Assembly (NCBI GenBank): GCA_963795795.1
Contig: CAWCJS010000012.1
Coordinates: 5,549 to 69,548, forward strand
Length of the DNA stretch: 64,000 nucleotides
From: Palsa-504 sp963795795
Lineage (GTDB): Bacteria > Actinomycetota > Actinomycetes > Streptosporangiales > Streptosporangiaceae
Reading direction: 5' to 3'
How positions within the stretch are numbered: position 1 is the stretch's first letter; the number at the start of each line of letters is the position of its first letter. The translations under genes were made by a program, and so were the position numbers. Below, piece by piece: positions 16,839 to 25,040 of the stretch. Below the pieces are notes generated by a model. It made no database searches, had not been told where the DNA came from, and worked only from the letters and a program-made list of their open reading frames with translations.

Positions 16839-17620
16839 CGCGCCTCGAATCGGGGTGGGCGGCGTTCCGCGGACGCGCGGATACCCTCGGCGAAGTCCGC
16901 CGTCTGGCGCAGGCGGTCCTGTTCCGTAAGTTCCCGGTCCATGGCCGCGCGGGCCCGGTCCGCCAGCGTCCCGCGCATCGTCTGCCGGATCGAGCGCACC
17001 GCGAGCGGAGCGCCTTTTGCGATCTCGGCGGCCAGTTCGTGGGCGGCTGCCCGCAGGTTGTCGGGTTCGGCCAGCCGGTCGGCCAGGCCGATCCGGGCGG
17101 CCTCCTCGCCGCCGACCCGCCGGCCCGTGTACAGCAGGTCCTGGGCGCGCTGCTCGCCGATGATCGCGGGAAGCGTGACCGTTAGGGCGAAGCCGTGGTG
17201 GAGGCCGAGCCGGGCGAAGTTCGCGGCGAACCTCGCCTGCGGGCTGGCGACCCGGAAGTCGGCGGCGCAGGCCAGCCCGAGGCCGCCGCCTACCGCCGCG
17301 CCCTGGACGGCGGCGACGACGGGCGTCTGCGCCTCGAACAGCCGGGCCGCCGCGGCGTAGAGTTCCTTCGCGCCGCCCAGCCCGGGCCGCCCGGAACGGC
17401 CGGTGAAATCCGCGCCCGCGCAGAAGTGCTTGCCGTCTGAGCAGAGCACCGCCGCCCGGAACTCCGGCTGCTCATCCAGCCATTCGTAGGCGTCCGCGAG
17501 GTCGGTGATGAGCTCCGTGTCGAAGAAGTTGTCCGGCGGGCGCCCGATCTCTACGGTCGCCGTGAAATCGCCGTTCGGGATAATGCTCACGTCACCGAAC
17601 GTCTTGCTCGTCTCCGGCAT
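16835..17620 (-). CDS. enoyl-CoA hydratase/isomerase
   Basis: A 261-residue crotonase-fold enzyme that hydrates or isomerises enoyl-CoA. RAAVLCSDGKHFCAGADFTG carries the CoA-binding oxyanion-hole strand, and VVAAVQGAAVGGGLGLACAADFRVASPQARFAANFARLG the second oxyanion Gly and the active-site helix. The usual catalytic Glu pair is not clearly seen: the ARLGLHHGF segment has Leu-His-His where many hydratases have a Glu, so an isomerase, lyase or hydrolase role of the superfamily is possible. It is the first gene of the minus-strand set followed by acyl-CoA dehydrogenase (4-base overlap) and hydrolase. The start at 17620 matches the family length. Confidence 0.88.
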   Translation of the reverse strand: MPETSKTFGDVSIIPNGDFTATVEIGRPPDNFFDTELITDLADAYEWLDEQPEFRAAVLCSDGKHFCAGADFTGRSGRPGLGGAKELYAAAARLFEAQTPVVAAVQGAAVGGGLGLACAADFRVASPQARFAANFARLGLHHGFALTVTLPAIIGEQRAQDLLYTGRRVGGEEAARIGLADRLAEPDNLRAAAHELAAEIAKGAPLAVRSIRQTMRGTLADRARAAMDRELTEQDRLRQTADFAEGIRASAERRPPRFEAR

Positions 17621-17893
17621 GAGCGCATCGTAATCGACCTAGCGCGGCCGACTCAGCCCGGCACCGGACGGCACCCGGGGACTGCTACGAGACCACGAAG
17701 TCAAAGGTGCCGGAAGTGACGCTCCCGGCACTGTTCGATGCCGTCACCCGGGGCCTTGTCAGCTACTTTGGCTCTGGCTGACCCGCGGCATAGCCGGACT
17801 GGTGCTGCCGCCGGTCCGGGATATTGATCATTTAAATCTGTTCTCCCTATCGGGCTTCGGTGCCGTTGCTGGCCGGCGTGCGTGCCCGGCTGC

Positions 17894-19138
17894 CTAGCCG
17901 GCCGGATGCCACGGCAGGCGGTAGGCGCGGTAAGAGGTGAGGCCGGCCGGGAGCTCGGCGTTGTACAGCAGCTGCCCGGACGGGCTGAACTCGGAGATGT
18001 AGGGCAGGGCGCCCCAGCCGACGAACAAGTCGCCGTTGCGGGTGGTCTGGGCGTTCCCTTCGGCTCCGGCCACCAGGCCCTCGGGCTGCCGGACGGACTT
18101 GACCAGCGTGGCCACCTTGGCCGCCAGATCCAGCTTCACGGTGACCACCCGGCTGTAGGGCAGCAGCCCGCCGCCGCCGCCGGACTCGTCGTCGAACACC
18201 GTGTACTCGTCGTTGCCGATGGCTTCGGGGTCGTGCTGGTAGGCGAAGATCTCGCCTGCGCTGTCGAGGACCTGACCGGGCGCGGCCTTGAGCTTGAACG
18301 TGCTCTGCTTGCCGCCAAGCTCCCACATGATCGCCCCGGTGTGCCGGTTCACCTTGTAGATCGTCCAGGTGTACCGGGAGCTGATCAGCAGGTTCCCGTC
18401 GGTGTCGAGATGGACGGCGTTGATGTGGAACCAATCCCACCGCAGGGCCGCCGAGCCAGGCAGCGGATTGCGGCTGTCGCGGTAAGGAACGTGGTCCGCG
18501 CTGTTCCACTGGAACAGCACCTGGCCGGTGCTGATGTCGATCTCCTGCACGACGCCGTCGATGACCGCCTGGTCGGCGGGGCCGCCGATGGAGGTCAAGT
18601 TCGCGGTCGCGGTGGTGAAGGCCAGGATCAGCGCCGTGTTCCAGGGCGTGATGAGAAACTCATGACCGTCGGCTGAGTAGCCGTTGCCCGCGTTCACCTC
18701 GGCGATCTGCTGGTAACGGTCGTTGTAGATGTAGTCAGTCCCGCTCGAAACGCCGCCGAAGCCGGTGCCCCGCCACCAGGTGAGCACCGGCTTGCCCTGG
18801 TAGGTCTGGGTGCGGAAGTCGGTAGCCGAATCCCCGGCCGGCACCGCGTGCAACCAGATCACCTTGCCGGTGTTGCTGATGATCTCCGGGCCGCTCCCTT
18901 CCGGGGCGATGAAGATGTCGCCGTTGCCGTTACCGGCACCCTGCGTCAGCACCATGACCGCAGGCGGCATACTCGTCAGGCCAGCGGCCGCCGGGCCAGA
19001 CGGCGCCGCGGTGCACGCTGTCCCCGCCAAGCTGATGCCCGCGGCGACGACGATCACGGCGGCGGCCCCGCCCGCGTGTCGCGGCCGGCCCCGCCGCCTG
19101 TCCGCAGCCCGGAACGGCAAGGCCTTCTCCGCCATCAC
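17894..19138 (-). CDS. exported arylsulfotransferase (ASST)-like protein
   Basis: A 414-residue protein. Residues 25-45 (GGAAAVIVVAAGISLAGTAC) after an Arg-rich n-region form a signal peptide; the cysteine in GTAC is a weak lipobox. The mature part has the ASST-family repeats: GPEIISNTGKVIWLHAVP, RWDWFHINAVHLDTDGNLLISSRYTW, VNRHTGAIMWELGGKQSTF and AYQHDPEAIGNDEYTVFDD, which are typical of the beta-propeller Arylsulfotran_2 domain. The characterised enzymes move sulfuryl groups between phenols, but most actinomycete members have no proven activity. Either ATG 19138 or 19135 could be the start. It acts outside the membrane. It is separated from the acyl-CoA operon by 270 bases without a gene. 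Confidence 0.8.
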   Translation of the reverse strand: MMAEKALPFRAADRRRGRPRHAGGAAAVIVVAAGISLAGTACTAAPSGPAAAGLTSMPPAVMVLTQGAGNGNGDIFIAPEGSGPEIISNTGKVIWLHAVPAGDSATDFRTQTYQGKPVLTWWRGTGFGGVSSGTDYIYNDRYQQIAEVNAGNGYSADGHEFLITPWNTALILAFTTATANLTSIGGPADQAVIDGVVQEIDISTGQVLFQWNSADHVPYRDSRNPLPGSAALRWDWFHINAVHLDTDGNLLISSRYTWTIYKVNRHTGAIMWELGGKQSTFKLKAAPGQVLDSAGEIFAYQHDPEAIGNDEYTVFDDESGGGGGLLPYSRVVTVKLDLAAKVATLVKSVRQPEGLVAGAEGNAQTTRNGDLFVGWGALPYISEFSPSGQLLYNAELPAGLTSYRAYRLPWHPAG

Positions 19139-19340
19139 GCACCTCCGCCGATCAGGGAAGTCACCGTCATGGTAGGGCCGCTACCACCGCACCGGCCGCA
19201 CGACATCCAGCCGTTGCCCCCGCGAGCTGACCAGGCAGGCGACAACGGCCCTGCCAGCACAACGCACGCCGGGCCGTGCACGCCCGCCACCTGGGTCGCC
19301 TACCGAGGCGGCCTGATGTCGCCGTCCCGGCGGGGTCTTG

Positions 19341-20105
19341 CTAGCCGGCGATCTGGACGGCGGGTTGCAGGAGGTCGCAGAAGCGGCGGGCGAACAGGTA
19401 GGCGTCTCCGGGCCAGCGCGCGGACAGGTAATTCCGGTCGGTCACGGCGAAGGCCGGGGTGTCGTCGGTCGCGGTGCCGCGCGCGGTCAGGGTCAGCGGG
19501 CCTCGCTGGAACTGGCTGCCCGGGTCGTCCAGGGCGGCTTCGACCTCGTCTTGGACGTAGGCAGGATAGGTCCGGTAGTAGCGGCCGAGCCGCCACGCGG
19601 TGGCTAGGTAAGCCGTGCGTTCCATGTAGCGGGGCAGGCAGGTCGTCCGGCGGCCGGACAGGACGCTGCCGCCCGTAGCGGGATCGCGGGTGCGCGCTAG
19701 CACCAGCACGCCATGGCAGATCGCGCCGACCGGCCTGCCCAGCGCCCAGAACCGGGCGACCTGCTCGCGCAGCACCGGCGAGCCGAGGTACTGCCGCATC
19801 CCCGGTGCATGCCCGCCGGGCAGCAGCAGGCCATCGAAGGCGGCCGGGTCCAGCCCGGCCCAGGCCACCGGCGAGGTGAACTCCGCAGCCCTGGTGAGCT
19901 CGGCGTAGAACGCCCTGGCCTGCGGCGCGGCCCCGAGCTGGCCGAAGATCACGCCGTCCAGCAGCCGGGGATCACCGGCCGGGATCGTGCCGGCCTGTTC
20001 GGTGGCGAACACCACCTGATGCCCGGCCGCACGCAGCAGCTGCCACGGCACCGCGACTTCCGTGACGTCAAAGTCCCGGTCAGGAAGCGGAATCAGCACG
20101 CGCAC
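19341..20105 (-). CDS. DJ-1/PfpI family protein
   Basis: A 254-residue class I glutamine-amidotransferase-like protein. VRVLIPLPDRDFDVTEVAVPWQLL is the Rossmann start, DGLLLPGGHAPGMRQYLGS the family signature, and VGAICHGVLVLAR the nucleophile elbow with the catalytic Cys followed by His. Members are glyoxalases, chaperones or proteases; the actual activity is unknown. GTG 20105 begins exactly at the conserved first strand; the open frame continues to 20249 but with unrelated sequence. The C-terminal half (YMERTAYLATAWRLGRYYRTYP, LSARWPGDAYLFARRF) is longer than in plain PfpI and is typical of an actinomycete subgroup. Confidence 0.88.
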   Translation of the reverse strand: MRVLIPLPDRDFDVTEVAVPWQLLRAAGHQVVFATEQAGTIPAGDPRLLDGVIFGQLGAAPQARAFYAELTRAAEFTSPVAWAGLDPAAFDGLLLPGGHAPGMRQYLGSPVLREQVARFWALGRPVGAICHGVLVLARTRDPATGGSVLSGRRTTCLPRYMERTAYLATAWRLGRYYRTYPAYVQDEVEAALDDPGSQFQRGPLTLTARGTATDDTPAFAVTDRNYLSARWPGDAYLFARRFCDLLQPAVQIAG

Positions 20106-20836
20106 CCAGCCATCATCGCAGCCCGCGCCTCCTACGGGTACAACCGTGAACGACGCCGGTAACCCGCAGCCCTCGCACCTGCTGGCCGGCGCAACAGAAT
20201 GTTCAACCGAGCGCCAGGAGACGGATTCGTCAGCTGTCTGGTCCGGCAAGCTTCGTCAAGCCCAACCTGCCCGCTGAGATCCAGCAAGAGGTGATCGAAC
20301 TCCACGCGGTCGTGCAGCCGTAGGAACCGTTGCCGCGAGGCACCGCCGCTCGTGCCCACACAGGCTCCGCCAGCCCGGCACCGGTCCTCCGCCCGTCCGA
20401 ATCACACAGAACAATCCCTATGTTCTTGCTGACAGCGGGCATCAAGGATGCTTGGATCCGCGCTGAACGGCGGTTACTCGCGACTCCTGCCGCCCGGTCG
20501 GTCACGCTCTGCGAGCAGGGCCGGATGCGGCTGCTTGGTCCCGTCGGTGTGCATTCGTCAGGCAGGGAACAGTGCATACTGGCGGTTCGCGTGGCTCGCC
20601 TCGGGCGCCAGGCGGTATTTGCGGAATGTTAACGGGGCCGCCGGAATCTTTAGCGGCTGTTAACGCTGAGCGTTTTAGCATGCTAGTGAGCAGCTCGGGT
20701 GGTGGCAGCCTCGGCTGGCCCGGCCTGTGGGGCGATGGCCATGAGACAGGATGCTCTGCCCTGCGGGAAGCCCCTGGCGGCCGGCTCGGTTGCTCTGGTG
20801 CTGGGTGGCAGCGGCCGTGGATTGGAGGTCGGCACC
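20106..20836. other. gene-free stretch of about 730 bases
   Basis: Several frames are open on both strands but none has a ribosome site with a recognisable protein pattern. The right part (from about 20600) is less GC-rich and holds an inverted repeat with two GTTAAC ends, reported separately. It probably contains the promoter of the small operon that starts at 20837. Confidence 0.4.
20628..20664. promoter_or_regulatory. inverted repeat with GTTAAC ends
   Basis: GTTAAC (20628-20633) followed by GGG and GCCGC is mirrored by GCGGC, T and GTTAAC (20659-20664). The arms pair over 11 positions with one bulge. It lies about 170 bases before the two-gene operon at 20837 and could be an operator; this is a structural guess only. 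Confidence 0.3.
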
Positions 20837-21118
20837 GTGAGTGCAGGCCGAGCCGAGGGTGCGCGGGAAGGGCGCACGGTGCGGCGCGCTGCGTCGTCAG
20901 ATGCGCGGCCACGGCTGCATGTCGTCGGCTGCGGCCCGGAGGATGCGGTACTGCGCAGGCAGCGGTTCGAGGCCGCACACCCGGAGATCATGATCACTCC
21001 GCCCGGGACGCTTGCTCCGATGTGGACCGCTTACCGCGACGGCAAGTCCCTGGCCAGGCGGTATCACCTCGGTGCTCTTCTGGACGAGCTAGGAAGGCTG
21101 TGCGGAGAGCAGCCATGA
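20837..21118 (+). CDS. small protein of unknown function, operon gene 1
   Basis: A 93-residue protein. GTG 20837 is preceded by GGAGG with eight bases spacing, the best ribosome site of the region, although the frame is open back to 20699. The N-terminus is Arg/Ala-rich. The C-terminal half is the conserved-looking part: RQRFEAAHPEIMITPPGTLAPMWTAYRDGK then SLARRYHLGALLDELGRL. Proteins with the xxHPexxItPPgtxxPxWxAxxdG pattern are, as I recall, common as small orphan genes in actinomycetes, without known function. Its stop overlaps the next start (ATGA at 21115-21118), so the two are translationally coupled. Confidence 0.65.
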   Translation: MSAGRAEGAREGRTVRRAASSDARPRLHVVGCGPEDAVLRRQRFEAAHPEIMITPPGTLAPMWTAYRDGKSLARRYHLGALLDELGRLCGEQP

Positions 21119-21360
21119 GGGGCACGCTGCTAGCAGTCCGCCTTGGCCGCTGGCGCGAGCATTACGGCCGGATCGTGGCTGCTCACTGGCCCGGTAGTTG
21201 CCCCGCCTCTCTAGCAGACCTCATTCTTTCCGCCGTTCACCACCCGGGACAGCCGTACCGGAGTTGTGCGCCAGCGCAGATCTCCCAGATCTGCATCGTC
21301 GCGGACGACATGATCAGGTCCGGGCGGGCCGCGCAGATCAGGCGGATCTCGCGCGCTTAA
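21115..21360 (+). CDS. small protein of unknown function, operon gene 2
   Basis: An 81-residue protein whose ATG 21115 overlaps the stop of gene 1. RLGRWREHYGRIVAAHW, ASLADLILSAVHHPGQPYRS and ISQICIVADDMIRSGRAAQIRRIS suggest an all-helical cytoplasmic protein. I recognise no family. Coupling to gene 1 suggests that the two products act together, perhaps as a complex, but nothing in the sequence shows a toxin or antitoxin signature. Confidence 0.6.
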   Translation: MRGTLLAVRLGRWREHYGRIVAAHWPGSCPASLADLILSAVHHPGQPYRSCAPAQISQICIVADDMIRSGRAAQIRRISRA

Positions 21361-21386
21361 CCGTCGTGGGGCGTGGCCACGGTCCA

Positions 21387-22434
21387 TGCTGACGGACCAG
21401 ATGGATGCGCTTAGCCGCTGATCGTCTTGGCGGCTTCGGCCGCCGTGGTCAGGGCGGCTAGGTGGTCATCGACGGTCGTCAGGCCGGCGCCCATGGTGTT
21501 GACCGACAGGTGCGTGGCGCCCGCGTCCTGCCACTGCCGTATCGCCGCCGCCAGGCTGTCCTGGTTCTCCTGCCAGCGCAGGCGCCCTTCCATGCCGAGG
21601 CTGGCCGGGTCGCGGCCGGCCTCGGCGGCCGCCTCCGTCACGATCCGGCGGGCCGCCTGGAGTTGCGGGCCCGGAGCCATCTGCGGGAACCAGCCGTCGG
21701 CCAGCCGCCCGGCGCGGCGGTACGCGGGCGGGGACTGGGCGCCGACCCAGAGCGGGATCGGCCGCTGCACCGGCATCGGCGCCAGGCCCGCCCCGGTGAT
21801 CTGGTCGAAGGTCCCGCTGAACGTCACGCTCTGCTCGGTCCACAGCCGGCGCAGCAGCGTGATCTGCTCCTCCAGCCGCGCGCCGCGCGTGCTGAAGTCC
21901 TGGCCGAGGGCCTCGTACTCCACCCGGTTCCAGCCGATGCCCACCCCCAGCCGGAACCTCCCGCCGGTGAGCAGGTCCACCTCGGCCGCCTGCTTAGCGA
22001 CCAGCACGGTCTGCCGCTGCGGCACGATGATGATCCCGGTGACCAGCTCCATGGAGGTCACCGCGGCCAGGTACCCGTACAGGACCATCGGCTCGTGAAA
22101 CGTGGTGTGCACGTCATAAGGGCCATCCCAGCCCGTATGCACCGCGGGGTCCGCGCCCACCACGTGGTCGTAGGCCAGCACATGAGTAAACCCGAGTTCC
22201 TCCGCGCCCAGGGCATAAGCGCGCACCGCGCCGACGTCGCCGCCAAGTTCGGTCTGCGGGAACACCACACCGATCCGCATGCCGCCTCCCGACCCCGAAC
22301 ACTATCCGAGACGCCCGGGCCACCCGGGGGCAGGCCAGGCCAATCGCGCTGACCATGCGGCCGCAGGACCCACCGCCGTCCGGCGAAGCTGATCAACTAC
22401 CAGCCTGGACCACCAGGCATGATCCCTCCATTCG
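21387..22434. repeat. 1.05-kb duplicated LLM locus, copy 2
   Basis: Direct repeat of 3288-4335 with the same internal layout and no net length change. Homology starts at GCTGACGGACCAG and ends within the CCTCCATTC box; outside these points the flanks are unrelated. Confidence 0.95.
21411..22280 (-). CDS. LLM-class F420-dependent oxidoreductase, copy 2
   Basis: A 289-residue near-copy of the protein at 3312-4181, with the same family features (MRIGVVFPQTELGGD, VDLLTGGRFRLGVGIGWNRVEYEALG). About seven residues differ, spread along the chain (DVGAVRAYAL, QRQTVLVAK, LAPMPVQ, AAAEAGRD, AAEAAKTISG), and none falls in the obvious cofactor-binding strands. Both copies keep full-length frames, so there is no sign that one has decayed. 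Its likely cofactor is F420; the substrate is unknown. Confidence 0.92.
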   Translation of the reverse strand: MRIGVVFPQTELGGDVGAVRAYALGAEELGFTHVLAYDHVVGADPAVHTGWDGPYDVHTTFHEPMVLYGYLAAVTSMELVTGIIIVPQRQTVLVAKQAAEVDLLTGGRFRLGVGIGWNRVEYEALGQDFSTRGARLEEQITLLRRLWTEQSVTFSGTFDQITGAGLAPMPVQRPIPLWVGAQSPPAYRRAGRLADGWFPQMAPGPQLQAARRIVTEAAAEAGRDPASLGMEGRLRWQENQDSLAAAIRQWQDAGATHLSVNTMGAGLTTVDDHLAALTTAAEAAKTISG

Positions 22435-22582
22435 AATCTGCCGAAATGAGGGCGTTGCCTATGCGCGCATTTTTGCACAGCCATGCATAATCTTCCATAA
22501 TTGAGCCGGCAGGCTGACGTCGCAGCGGCATATTGCTGCGCCACCTATTCGTATAGGTGGATAGAACGGAAAACCCCGGGCG

Positions 22583-23812
22583 TCATGGCCGGGCGATGTG
22601 GATCCCGGTGCTGTGGTCGAACCGCTCGTGATGCTGGCGGAGTAGATCCAGACCGTAGTCGCCGCCGTTTGGCGTGCGGACGACGGTGTGAATGTGATTG
22701 CGCGATGGCACGACGTTGTCGAACGCGACGCCGGGATGGTGATCGAACTCGATGAGCACGACCGGGCTATGGACCCGGTAGTAGAAGGGGCCATCATCGG
22801 CGACCGCGCCCATCCAGGCGAAGTAGGTCTCATCCAGATGCTGATCCACTTCGGACATCTTCACCCCGGAGTGGCCCTCGCCCGTCCAGCCGACATAGGC
22901 GGCGACCAGGGCCCGCAGGCACCGGCGCTGGATACCGGTCAGGTCAGCGGCGCAGACACCGGCATAAGCAACCACCGCGTTGTCCCCCCGGAACGCGCCG
23001 GCCTGGATCCGGCCGTCGAGGGGGTCCTGCAACTCCGGGGGGAGGTCACCGGGATAGATCGACGGTCGCAGGACAGCCCGGGCCGCCTGCTGGTCATCAA
23101 GGGAGCGGATGAGATCCAGGCCAGCCCGTTCCTCAGCGGTGAAGACCATCGTGCCGGCCAGCGGGCCGTCGAACACCTGACACGGTTCTGAGCCCATGAA
23201 GCTGGGGGTCAGCAGGAACTGGTCACCGATGACGGTGCCATTGAGGCACAGGTGGTGGCCGTCGATCTGCCACGCCCACGGCCTTCCGGCGCTGGGCTCA
23301 CCATAGAAGGACAGGAAGTACGGCCACTCGCCGAAGTCGTCGGGCAATCCTGTCACCTCGGCCAGCAGGCGGTTCAGCCGCATGATGTCGCGGGCCTGAG
23401 CGAAGCCCCGAGCCGACAGGCTGGCTTCGAGTAGCCGCAGTCCGAGCTGACGGGTCGCGGGCGGCAGATCCTCCAGCATCACGCCGTGGCGGAACACGAA
23501 CGGGTGGATGTTCAACCACATCCGGCGCTCCGCAGCGTCCAGAGGAAACACAGCACGCTGGCGCTGCTCAGCGCTGAGCGCACCGAGGAAATCGCTCGCT
23601 GCGTCGGTGATCGGCGCCGTGCTCACACCGGTCGACCGAAGGGGGAACAGCCCAGCTCGCACGGTGCCGTCCGAGGTCAGACCCTGCAGCGGCCGCTGGA
23701 CGGCACCCGCCAGTTCACCGAAAAGCGCCTCGAATGGCGGCGGGAACTCAACCCTCTTGCGCGCCGAAAAGGAGGGAAGCTGGCCCACGCCGAAATCAGT
23801 CCAGTGCTCCAT
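22583..23812 (-). CDS. DUF3500 domain protein
   Basis: A 409-residue protein of the DUF3500 family. The diagnostic parts are LRLLEASLSARGFAQARDIMRLN, the PYFLSFYGEPSAGRPWAWQIDGHHLCLNGTV core, TPSFMGSEPCQV, and the His-rich C-terminus VLIEFDHHPGVAF, RNHIHTVVRTPNGGDYG and LLRQHHERF. The many conserved His/Asp residues suggest a metal site, but no activity is known to me for the family. No signal peptide is seen. The start at 23812 fits the family length. It is monocistronic, between the second LLM block and the transglutaminase-like gene. Confidence 0.85.
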   Translation of the reverse strand: MEHWTDFGVGQLPSFSARKRVEFPPPFEALFGELAGAVQRPLQGLTSDGTVRAGLFPLRSTGVSTAPITDAASDFLGALSAEQRQRAVFPLDAAERRMWLNIHPFVFRHGVMLEDLPPATRQLGLRLLEASLSARGFAQARDIMRLNRLLAEVTGLPDDFGEWPYFLSFYGEPSAGRPWAWQIDGHHLCLNGTVIGDQFLLTPSFMGSEPCQVFDGPLAGTMVFTAEERAGLDLIRSLDDQQAARAVLRPSIYPGDLPPELQDPLDGRIQAGAFRGDNAVVAYAGVCAADLTGIQRRCLRALVAAYVGWTGEGHSGVKMSEVDQHLDETYFAWMGAVADDGPFYYRVHSPVVLIEFDHHPGVAFDNVVPSRNHIHTVVRTPNGGDYGLDLLRQHHERFDHSTGIHIARP

Positions 23813-23947
23813 ATCCCCGCCCCTTGGTCACAGCAGTGCGCCCTGCCTGCGGCCACCCTAACATGCCCAAATGGACGATCAGCCAAGCCGTATATTTATA
23901 CACCGTCGCGCTTGAGGTGAACGTCCTAAACTGCCGCAGGGCGTGCG

Positions 23948-24535
23948 TCAGATGGGGCCCGCCAGGCTTGATGCGAGCGCGAGAGAGGCGATAAAGGGCT
24001 CGCGGACCTGCGGATCGCAGTAGCTGGCTTCGAGCGCGGCCTTCTCGGCATCCGGATCATCCCCCGCCGGAAAGTCATGACCAGCTCCGCAGGCCAGGGA
24101 CATCGATCGGTGCCCGTCCCAGGCCTGGTCGCCAGGGAAGGTGATGTCGATCGTCACGTCCTGGCCGGCGAGGATAATCACCAGGTAGCGGTGGACATCG
24201 GTCAGCCCGCCCTCCGGTACTGCTTCGGCCGCCCCGCTCCCGTGCCGCTGGAGCACCGAGCTGCGGGACACACGGTAAACACGGTGAATGAGCCTCGGCT
24301 GCAATTCCGGCCATCGCTCACGAAGCAGCTGCGCCAGCAGCGCGTGCTTTGTCGAGCACGTCCCCGTCCACTCGACAATTACCCCTTCGGGCGTCCGCGC
24401 CTCGGGCCTGCCATACGGAATGGCCTGGACCGCGTTAACGACCTGGCATAGCGAGGCCTCGCCTGGCAAACCGGCCCGGGTAGCGAACCGGGCGAACAGC
24501 GACCCATTCATCTGACCCAGGCTACCGGGGCCCAT
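23948..24535 (-). CDS. transglutaminase-like/papain-fold protein, unknown role
   Basis: A 195-residue cytoplasmic protein. A possible Cys-His-Asp triad is visible in the right order: Cys in EWTGTCSTKHALLAQLL (about residue 60), His in GLTDVHRYLVIIL, and Asp in VTIDITFPGD. The CS/TxKHAxLAxLL helix is like the nucleophile helix of transglutaminase-like proteins, which are proteases, amidases or peptide ligases. I cannot place it in a named subfamily. ATG 24535 is the longest start; ATG 24511 is an alternative, and neither has a good ribosome site. It has no obvious partner, with the next gene divergent 77 bases away. Confidence 0.55.
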   Translation of the reverse strand: MGPGSLGQMNGSLFARFATRAGLPGEASLCQVVNAVQAIPYGRPEARTPEGVIVEWTGTCSTKHALLAQLLRERWPELQPRLIHRVYRVSRSSVLQRHGSGAAEAVPEGGLTDVHRYLVIILAGQDVTIDITFPGDQAWDGHRSMSLACGAGHDFPAGDDPDAEKAALEASYCDPQVREPFIASLALASSLAGPI

Positions 24536-24612
24536 GGTGGAGACGACCCAGGGCCAAGGCCGTCACCGCGTCCGGATCTGCCCCGAACAGGAGGGATGGC
24601 AGGATCGATCCC

Positions 24613-24936
24613 ATGACCGAAGTCGACCGCGTGTGGCAGCTTATGCGCGGCGACGAACTTCTTGCCGAGCTCGTTGTGACCGGCACAGATTTCCCCTGGC
24701 TCACCGGCACGCTCCGTCCAACGAGCGGGTTTGAGGAAGTCCGCCCGTTGTTCCAGGACGAGCTATTCAGGCTGGACCACCTTGATGACGAACCCGGCAC
24801 CTGGGAAGCTGCCTATCGCCGCATCCGGCAGGCCATGCGTCTCCTGGCACCAGACGGTCGGCCGGTGCCCGAGTTCCTCCTGCACATCGACGGCGGCAAC
24901 GCCTGGTGGCGATGGAGCGATCAGCTGTGGCCGTAG
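24613..24936 (+). CDS. small protein of unknown function
   Basis: A 107-residue acidic protein. VDRVWQLMRGDELLAELVVTGTDFPWLTGTLRP, FEEVRPLFQDELFRLD, WEAAYRRIRQAMRLLAPDGRPVPEFLLHIDGGNAWWRWSD show a compact alpha/beta domain ending with two Trp pairs. Similar small proteins occur scattered in actinomycetes without known role. ATG 24613 follows GCAGGATCGATCCC, an acceptable site. It is divergent from the transglutaminase-like gene. Confidence 0.65.
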   Translation: MTEVDRVWQLMRGDELLAELVVTGTDFPWLTGTLRPTSGFEEVRPLFQDELFRLDHLDDEPGTWEAAYRRIRQAMRLLAPDGRPVPEFLLHIDGGNAWWRWSDQLWP

Positions 24937-25040
24937 ACAGGGCCAAGCGGTCACGAAGCTACAAGGCGGCTGCAGAGCCCGGTCACGGCCGGCATAAAAG
25001 CTGGCCGCATCCGGGCTGATCTTGCTGATCGCCGACTGGT

